A DNA stretch of 11,199 nucleotides from Clostridiales bacterium (lineage in GTDB: Bacteria > Bacillota > Clostridia > Christensenellales > Aristaeellaceae): contig JAHZHX010000048.1 in assembly GCA_019420065.1 (NCBI GenBank), positions 1-11,199 on the forward strand, written 5' to 3'. Position numbers and translations under genes: made by a program. The notes under the pieces are model-generated. The model ran no database searches. It had not been told where the DNA came from and saw only the letters and a list, made by a program, of their open reading frames with translations. Of the stretch, positions 7,370-11,199 are shown in pieces. Numbering within the stretch: position 1 is the first letter of the stretch; each line of letters starts with the position of its first letter.

Positions 7370-8110
7370 ATGAGCGAAAACGTAAAAAAACCCATCATAC
7401 TTTTTGAAGATAACCATATCGTTGTGATGGTTAAGCCTGCAAATATGCTGGTGCAGGGCGATAATACCGGCGATGCAGATCTGCTTTCCTGGCTGAAAGC
7501 CTATATCAAGGAAAAATACAATAAGCCGGGCGAAGCCTATATCGGCCTGGTACACCGGATGGATCGTCCCGTGGGCGGCTTGCTGGTCTTTGCCCGCACA
7601 AGCAAAGCTGCCGCGCGCCTGTCCGAGCAGGTACGCACGCATGAGCTTTGCCGCGAATACGTATGCGTTGCGCAGAATGAGGCGCCCGATCGGTTTACGC
7701 TTCACGATTGGATGCAAAAGGACGAGGCTGCCAACATGGTTCGGGTTATCCCCTCTTATCTGAAACTGCAAGGCAAGGAAGCCATTCTGCACGGCCGCAC
7801 TGTGGCTCACCGCAGCAATCACTCGCTGGTTTGCATCCGGCTGGAAACGGGCCGCGCGCATCAGATTCGCGTGCAGATGCAGCATGCCGGCTATCCCCTT
7901 TGGGGCGATAACCGTTATGGCAGCGGCAAGCGCGGACAGCAGATTGCGCTGTGGGGCATGCGTCTGATGCTCAAGCATCCCATTACGGGAGAAAATATGC
8001 TCTTTATTGCTCCGCCACCGGAAACCGCGCCGTGGACCGCTTTCACCCGCGAAGTAAACGGGCTTGAAAGCACCTGGCCGCAGATTATTTTTGAGGCAAA
8101 CAAAAACTGA
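7370..8110 (+). CDS. RluA-family pseudouridine synthase (no S4 domain)
   Basis: The 246-residue protein isomerises uridine to pseudouridine in rRNA or tRNA. The catalytic motif HRMDRPVGGLLVFART contains the aspartate nucleophile D65. The C-terminal block GRAHQIRVQMQHAGYPLWGD is the second conserved RluA-family element, followed by a hydrophobic ALWGMRLML strand. No S4 domain precedes the catalytic core, so it belongs with the small RluA/RluC-type catalytic-only proteins; the exact target uridine cannot be read from sequence. I chose the ATG at 7370 because AAAGGA (7357-7362) sits 7 nt upstream and the protein then begins with the normal ILFEDNHIVVMVKPANMLVQ strand. The frame upstream overlaps the methyltransferase gene and is not used. 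It follows that gene by 25 nt and precedes tgt by 1 nt. Confidence 0.93.
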   Translation: MSENVKKPIILFEDNHIVVMVKPANMLVQGDNTGDADLLSWLKAYIKEKYNKPGEAYIGLVHRMDRPVGGLLVFARTSKAAARLSEQVRTHELCREYVCVAQNEAPDRFTLHDWMQKDEAANMVRVIPSYLKLQGKEAILHGRTVAHRSNHSLVCIRLETGRAHQIRVQMQHAGYPLWGDNRYGSGKRGQQIALWGMRLMLKHPITGENMLFIAPPPETAPWTAFTREVNGLESTWPQIIFEANKN

Positions 8111-8111
8111 T

Positions 8112-9239
8112 ATGGAAAAAACGTTCTCTTTTGAGTTAAGGAAAAAGGATGCCCGCTCCCGCGCGCGTCTTGGCGTTGTGCATACGCCGCATGGCGATAT
8201 CCAAACCCCCATCTACATGCCCGTTGGCACGCAGGCATGCGTGAAGGCAATGACAAGCCGGGAAATGGACGAAATCGGAACGCAGATCTTGCTTTCCAAC
8301 ACCTATCATTTGCACCTCCGTCCCGGCGAAGAGCTGATCCGGGAGGCTGGCGGCCTGCACCGCTTCATGAACTGGGACAAACCGATATTGACCGACAGCG
8401 GCGGTTTCCAGGTTTTTTCCCTGGCGGCGCTGCGAAAGATCAGCGAGGAGGGCGTAGCTTTCCAAAGCCATTTGGACGGCAGCAAGCGTTTTTTGTCGCC
8501 CGAAGAATCCATGCGCATTCAGGAAGCGCTTGGCGCGGACATTGCCATGGCTTTTGACGTATGCTCTCCCTATCCATGCGATTATCCAACGGCCAAGGCG
8601 GCTATGGAGCGCACGCATCGCTGGGCGGAGCGCTGCAAGCGCTGTCATACCCGCGAAGATCAAGCGCTGTTTGGCATTGTACAGGGAGCATTTTATGCCG
8701 ATCTACGCATTGAAAGCGCCAAAACGCTTGCAGATATGGATTTCCCAGGTTACGGCATTGGCGGTCTGTCCGTTGGCGAACCCAAGCCCATCATGTATGA
8801 CATGCTGGATGAACTGATGCCTTATCTGCCGGAGAACAAACCGCATTACCTGATGGGCGTTGGTACGCCGGATTGCCTGCTGGAAGGCGTTCTGCGCGGC
8901 GTTGACATGTTCGACTGCGTACTGGCCACGCGCATTGCCCGCAACGGCACGGTGTTTACCAAGCGCGGCCGCATGGTGATACGCAATGCCGAATACGCCC
9001 ATGATTTCCGACCCATTGAAGAGGACTGCGGCTGTTATGCCTGCCGCAATCATTCCCGCGCGTATATCCGTCACCTGCTGAAAGCCGGTGAAATCACCGG
9101 CGCGCGGCTGGCCAGCATCCATAACCTGTATTTTCTGCTGCATATGATGGAAGATATCCGCACAGCGATTGCTGAGGACCGTTTGGAAGAATACCGCTGC
9201 GATTTCTATAACCGCTATGATATGAGCCGCAACTTCTGA
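8112..9239 (+). CDS. tgt: tRNA-guanine transglycosylase
   Basis: The 375-residue enzyme exchanges guanine 34 in GUN-anticodon tRNAs (Asp, Asn, His, Tyr) for preQ1 in queuosine formation. Visible residues are D95 in LTDSGGFQVFSL (general base), D149 in the base pocket (AFDVCSPYP), the GGLSVGE switch loop (218-223), nucleophile D268 in FDCVLATRIARNG, and the zinc site C306, C308, C311 and H337. Length matches bacterial TGT. V221 of GGLSVGE is the bulky bacterial-type residue that favours preQ1 over queuine. Two positions differ from the pattern I expect: FDVC for FDEC, and IVQGA for IVQGG. The ATG at 8112 follows the previous stop by one base (TGATATG). Only a weak, distant GAGG (8093-8096) precedes it, so translation is probably coupled. 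No queA or other queuosine gene is in the window. Confidence 0.98.
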   Translation: MEKTFSFELRKKDARSRARLGVVHTPHGDIQTPIYMPVGTQACVKAMTSREMDEIGTQILLSNTYHLHLRPGEELIREAGGLHRFMNWDKPILTDSGGFQVFSLAALRKISEEGVAFQSHLDGSKRFLSPEESMRIQEALGADIAMAFDVCSPYPCDYPTAKAAMERTHRWAERCKRCHTREDQALFGIVQGAFYADLRIESAKTLADMDFPGYGIGGLSVGEPKPIMYDMLDELMPYLPENKPHYLMGVGTPDCLLEGVLRGVDMFDCVLATRIARNGTVFTKRGRMVIRNAEYAHDFRPIEEDCGCYACRNHSRAYIRHLLKAGEITGARLASIHNLYFLLHMMEDIRTAIAEDRLEEYRCDFYNRYDMSRNF

Positions 9240-9251
9240 CAGGCTGATACA

Positions 9252-9290
9252 GCAAAAGCCGTTCCCGTGGAAAACAGGAACGGCTTTTGC
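9252..9290. terminator. Bidirectional intrinsic terminator between tgt and DUF1846 gene
   Basis: GCAAAAGCCGTTCC (9252-9265) and GGAACGGCTTTTGC (9277-9290) form a perfect 14-bp stem with an 11-nt loop. The outer part is A-rich on the left and T-rich on the right, giving a T-run on either strand. It starts 12 nt after the tgt stop and abuts the stop of the convergent gene (9291), so it probably ends both transcripts. Confidence 0.9.
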
Positions 9291-10772
9291 TTATTTGTGG
9301 TACAGCTTTTTTGTCTGATATACCGGATCGCTTGTCAGATTGATGCCCAGGCGGCGGAATACATTGACGTCCACGCCCGACAGAATCACGGTCGTATGCG
9401 CTTCCAGTCCGCGCAGCTTGGGAAGCTGCTGCATGGCACATGCGGCCAGCGGACTGGTAGCCGCCGACACGGAAAGGGCAATCAGCACTTCATCGGTATG
9501 CAGGCGTGGATTATGATTGTTCAGATACCTGCATTTCAGCTCCTGCACCGGCTCGATAACTGCCGTCGGCAGCAAGGGCAAATCGTCGTTGATCCCGCCG
9601 AGCGCTTTGACGGCATTGAGGAGCATGGCTGCTGACGGCCCCAAAAGCGAGGAGGTTTTGCCGGTGATTACCCGTCCGTCTTCCAACTGGATAGCGGCAA
9701 CCGGCGCGCCTGTTTCCTGCGCGCGTTTACGGGCCGCAGCGATTGCCGGACGGTCATCCTCGGAAATATTGAGCCTGTGCGTCAGGATTTCCAGCTTATT
9801 CAGCTCGCTTTCATTGCCGTTTCCCTGACGCAGCTGACAGCGGGCGGTAAATAAACGCCTGAGAATTTCCTGCCGTGCCGCTTCGCAGCATACCGCATCG
9901 TCCGTGATGCAGTTGCCAGCCATGTTGACGCCCATATCCGTTGGGGATTTATAAGGTGACGCGCCCCAAATGCGGGTAAAAATGGCCTGAAGCACAGGAA
10001 AAACCTCAATATCACGGTTATAATTGACCGTGGTTTTTCCATAAGCTTCCAGATGAAAAGGATCAATCATGTTTACGTCGTTCAGGTCCGCCGTAGCCGC
10101 TTCATAGGCAACGTTGACCGGATGCATCAGCGGAAGATTCCAAATAGGAAAGGTTTCGAATTTAGCGTAGCCCGCTTTTACACCATGCAAATGCTCATGA
10201 TACAGCTGCGACATGCACACGGCCATTTTTCCGCTGCCCGGACCGGGAGCGGTCACAAGTACCAACGGACGCTCGGTGCGCACGAATTCGTTGCGGCCAT
10301 AGCCCTGTTCGCTGACGATCAGATCCACATCGGCCGGATAGCCGGCAATCGGGTAATGACGATATACCTGTACTCCCAGCGACTCCAGGCGCCTTTGAAA
10401 CGTTTCCGCCTTCTGCTGCCCATTAAAGCGCGAAAGCACCACGCTGCCAACATACATGCCCACTCCGCGGAAAGCGTCGATCAAACGCAGCACATCCATG
10501 TCATAGGTAATGCCAAGATCGCCGCGAACCTTGTTCTTTTCAATGTCATCGGCATTGATAACGATCAGAAGCTCTGCCTGCTCCTTAAGCGTGAGCAGCA
10601 TGGAAATTTTGCTGTCCGGCCGGAAGCCAGGCAAAACACGCGAGGCGTGGTTATCATCAAACAGCTTGCCGCCCAGCTCCAAATAAAGCTTGCCGCCGAA
10701 TTTCCCAATTCGTTCCCGAATATGCTCGGACTGCATTTGCGTATATCGATCGTGATCAAAACCAATCTTCAA
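9291..10772 (-). CDS. DUF1846 family protein, function unknown
   Basis: The 493-residue soluble protein starts KIGFDHDRYTQMQSEHIRERI, the recognisable opening of DUF1846 proteins (PF08903), which are usually about 495 residues, so it is full length. The family is conserved in many Firmicutes and some Actinobacteria; its biochemical function is, as far as I know, not established. Visible features are an N-terminal alpha/beta region with many acidic residues, a P-loop-like glycine-rich motif APGPGSGKM at 175-183 after a hydrophobic strand (LVLVT), a conserved WNLPLMHPVNVAYEAATADL block at 211-230, and CITDDAVCCEAARQEI near 288-303. No membrane segment or signal peptide is seen. The start is TTG at 10772-10770 (plus-strand CAA), 6 nt after AGAGGAGG. 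The frame is open further upstream, but that stretch covers the promoter. It is transcribed alone, toward tgt, and shares the terminator at 9252-9290. Confidence 0.9.
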   Translation of the reverse strand: MKIGFDHDRYTQMQSEHIRERIGKFGGKLYLELGGKLFDDNHASRVLPGFRPDSKISMLLTLKEQAELLIVINADDIEKNKVRGDLGITYDMDVLRLIDAFRGVGMYVGSVVLSRFNGQQKAETFQRRLESLGVQVYRHYPIAGYPADVDLIVSEQGYGRNEFVRTERPLVLVTAPGPGSGKMAVCMSQLYHEHLHGVKAGYAKFETFPIWNLPLMHPVNVAYEAATADLNDVNMIDPFHLEAYGKTTVNYNRDIEVFPVLQAIFTRIWGASPYKSPTDMGVNMAGNCITDDAVCCEAARQEILRRLFTARCQLRQGNGNESELNKLEILTHRLNISEDDRPAIAAARKRAQETGAPVAAIQLEDGRVITGKTSSLLGPSAAMLLNAVKALGGINDDLPLLPTAVIEPVQELKCRYLNNHNPRLHTDEVLIALSVSAATSPLAACAMQQLPKLRGLEAHTTVILSGVDVNVFRRLGINLTSDPVYQTKKLYHK

Positions 10773-10777
10773 AAGAA

Positions 10778-10785
10778 CGCCTCCT
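10778..10785 (-). promoter_or_regulatory. Ribosome binding site that sets a TTG start
   Basis: On the minus strand AGAGGAGG lies 6 nt before TTG (10772-10770). The very strong match decides in favour of the TTG start over upstream codons in the same frame. Confidence 0.8.
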
Positions 10786-10827
10786 CTGTACCATTTCAAA
10801 TGTGATGCAAAGAAACAAACGATTTGT

Positions 10828-10855
10828 ATTATATCATGAAAAAACAAACAAACAA
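10828..10855 (-). promoter_or_regulatory. Promoter of the DUF1846 gene
   Basis: The minus strand reads TATAAT at 10833-10828 with TG one base upstream (extended -10 TGATATAAT, 10836-10828). A weak -35 TTGTTT lies at 10855-10850 with a 16-nt spacer. Transcription would start near 10820, giving a leader of about 48 nt. The surrounding AAAC repeats are AT-rich promoter DNA. Confidence 0.7.
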
Positions 10856-10873
10856 AGCGGTTTTATAAAAATA

Positions 10874-11199
10874 TTATTTCAAGTCGAAATCAGGGATAAA
10901 GCATTCCTGCGCCGCCTCTTTTTCCTGAATCATGGCATTGAGAGACAGCGAAATGGCGCGCTCCACAACACGGGCATACTCATCATCGGTTACGCGGCGA
11001 TCCATTCCCTTGATCGTGCATTGCGGAATGGGCGTATACTGGCGCATGATGCTTACCGGCGTACCATCCGGCGTATTCTCACTGATCCAGTCGAGCAAAC
11101 GCAGGCTATCCCCCGTGCAGCCCGGCAAAACCAGATGGCGGATCACCGTACCGCGCTGCATAACGCCGTTTTCATCCAGCAGCACGTCATTTGTTTGCC
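10874..11199 (-). CDS. PflX-like radical SAM protein, COG1313 (5' partial)
   Basis: Only the last 108 or so residues are in the window; the frame stays open to the right edge, so the gene begins beyond 11199. The visible part, VIRHLVLPGC, LRLLDWISENTPDG, VSIMRQYTPIPQC, RRVTDDEYARVVERAI and the terminal ECFIPDFDLK, matches the C-terminal part of the COG1313 group (often named putative pyruvate formate-lyase activating enzyme or PflX-like). These are radical SAM proteins whose iron-sulfur CxxxCxxC motif is N-terminal and therefore not visible here. The true substrate of this group is not settled, and the PFL-activase name should not be taken literally. It ends 101 nt before the DUF1846 start, with a separate promoter between them, so the two are probably not obligately co-transcribed. 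I see no clear terminator hairpin after its stop. Confidence 0.82.
   Translation of the reverse strand, partial: QTNDVLLDENGVMQRGTVIRHLVLPGCTGDSLRLLDWISENTPDGTPVSIMRQYTPIPQCTIKGMDRRVTDDEYARVVERAISLSLNAMIQEKEAAQECFIPDFDLK

Noticed and set aside
8064..8111. Earlier start for tgt, 16 codons upstream
   Set aside because: It would overlap the pseudouridine synthase end, and MEKTFSFELRKKD is the normal TGT N-terminus.
9267..9635. 122-codon plus-strand open frame after tgt
   Set aside because: It begins in the terminator loop and runs antisense to the DUF1846 coding region, with no ribosome binding site.
10839..10856. Short AAAC tandem repeat
   Set aside because: Only three to four units within AT-rich promoter DNA; no array, no flanking unique spacers and no sign of a CRISPR or phase-variable tract in a coding region.

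Overview
The window looks like an ordinary chromosomal segment of a Gram-positive, Firmicutes-type bacterium, most likely a Clostridia lineage of moderately high GC. The signs are a tRNA-sensing T-box leader, strong AGGAGG-type ribosome binding sites, one TTG start, a type-2 isoleucyl-tRNA synthetase and a DUF1846 protein. I cannot name the genus. All genes look intact, apart from the two cut by the window edges. I see no mobile element, CRISPR array, tRNA or rRNA.

Layout. (1) Positions 1-3050, plus strand: the last three genes of a BMP/nucleoside-type ABC importer, namely the C-terminal two thirds of a double ATPase followed by two overlapping permeases. The substrate-binding lipoprotein is probably upstream, outside the window. 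(2) Positions 3051-3363: an extended -10 promoter and a T-box riboswitch with an isoleucine AUC specifier, a UGGU tRNA-acceptor bulge, and mutually exclusive antiterminator and terminator helices. (3) Positions 3364-9239, plus strand: a tight four-gene run of ileS (type 2), a COG1092-like class I SAM methyltransferase, an RluA-family pseudouridine synthase, and tgt. Gaps are 0, 25 and 1 nt, with no internal terminator seen. The run ends at a 14-bp perfect hairpin (9252-9290) that also serves the convergent gene. (4) Positions 9291-10772, minus strand: a DUF1846 protein of unknown function starting at TTG, with its own promoter. (5) Positions 10874-11199, minus strand: the C-terminal end of a PflX-like (COG1313) radical SAM protein.

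How the genes fit together. The ileS run reads as a translation and RNA-maturation operon. Charging of tRNA-Ile, an apparent nucleic-acid base methylation, pseudouridylation and tRNA queuosine insertion would all share one leader, so the three modification enzymes should rise when uncharged tRNA-Ile accumulates. That coupling is the most interesting point here, but it is inferred from layout. I found no convincing new defence, mobile or signalling system; most of the window is housekeeping.
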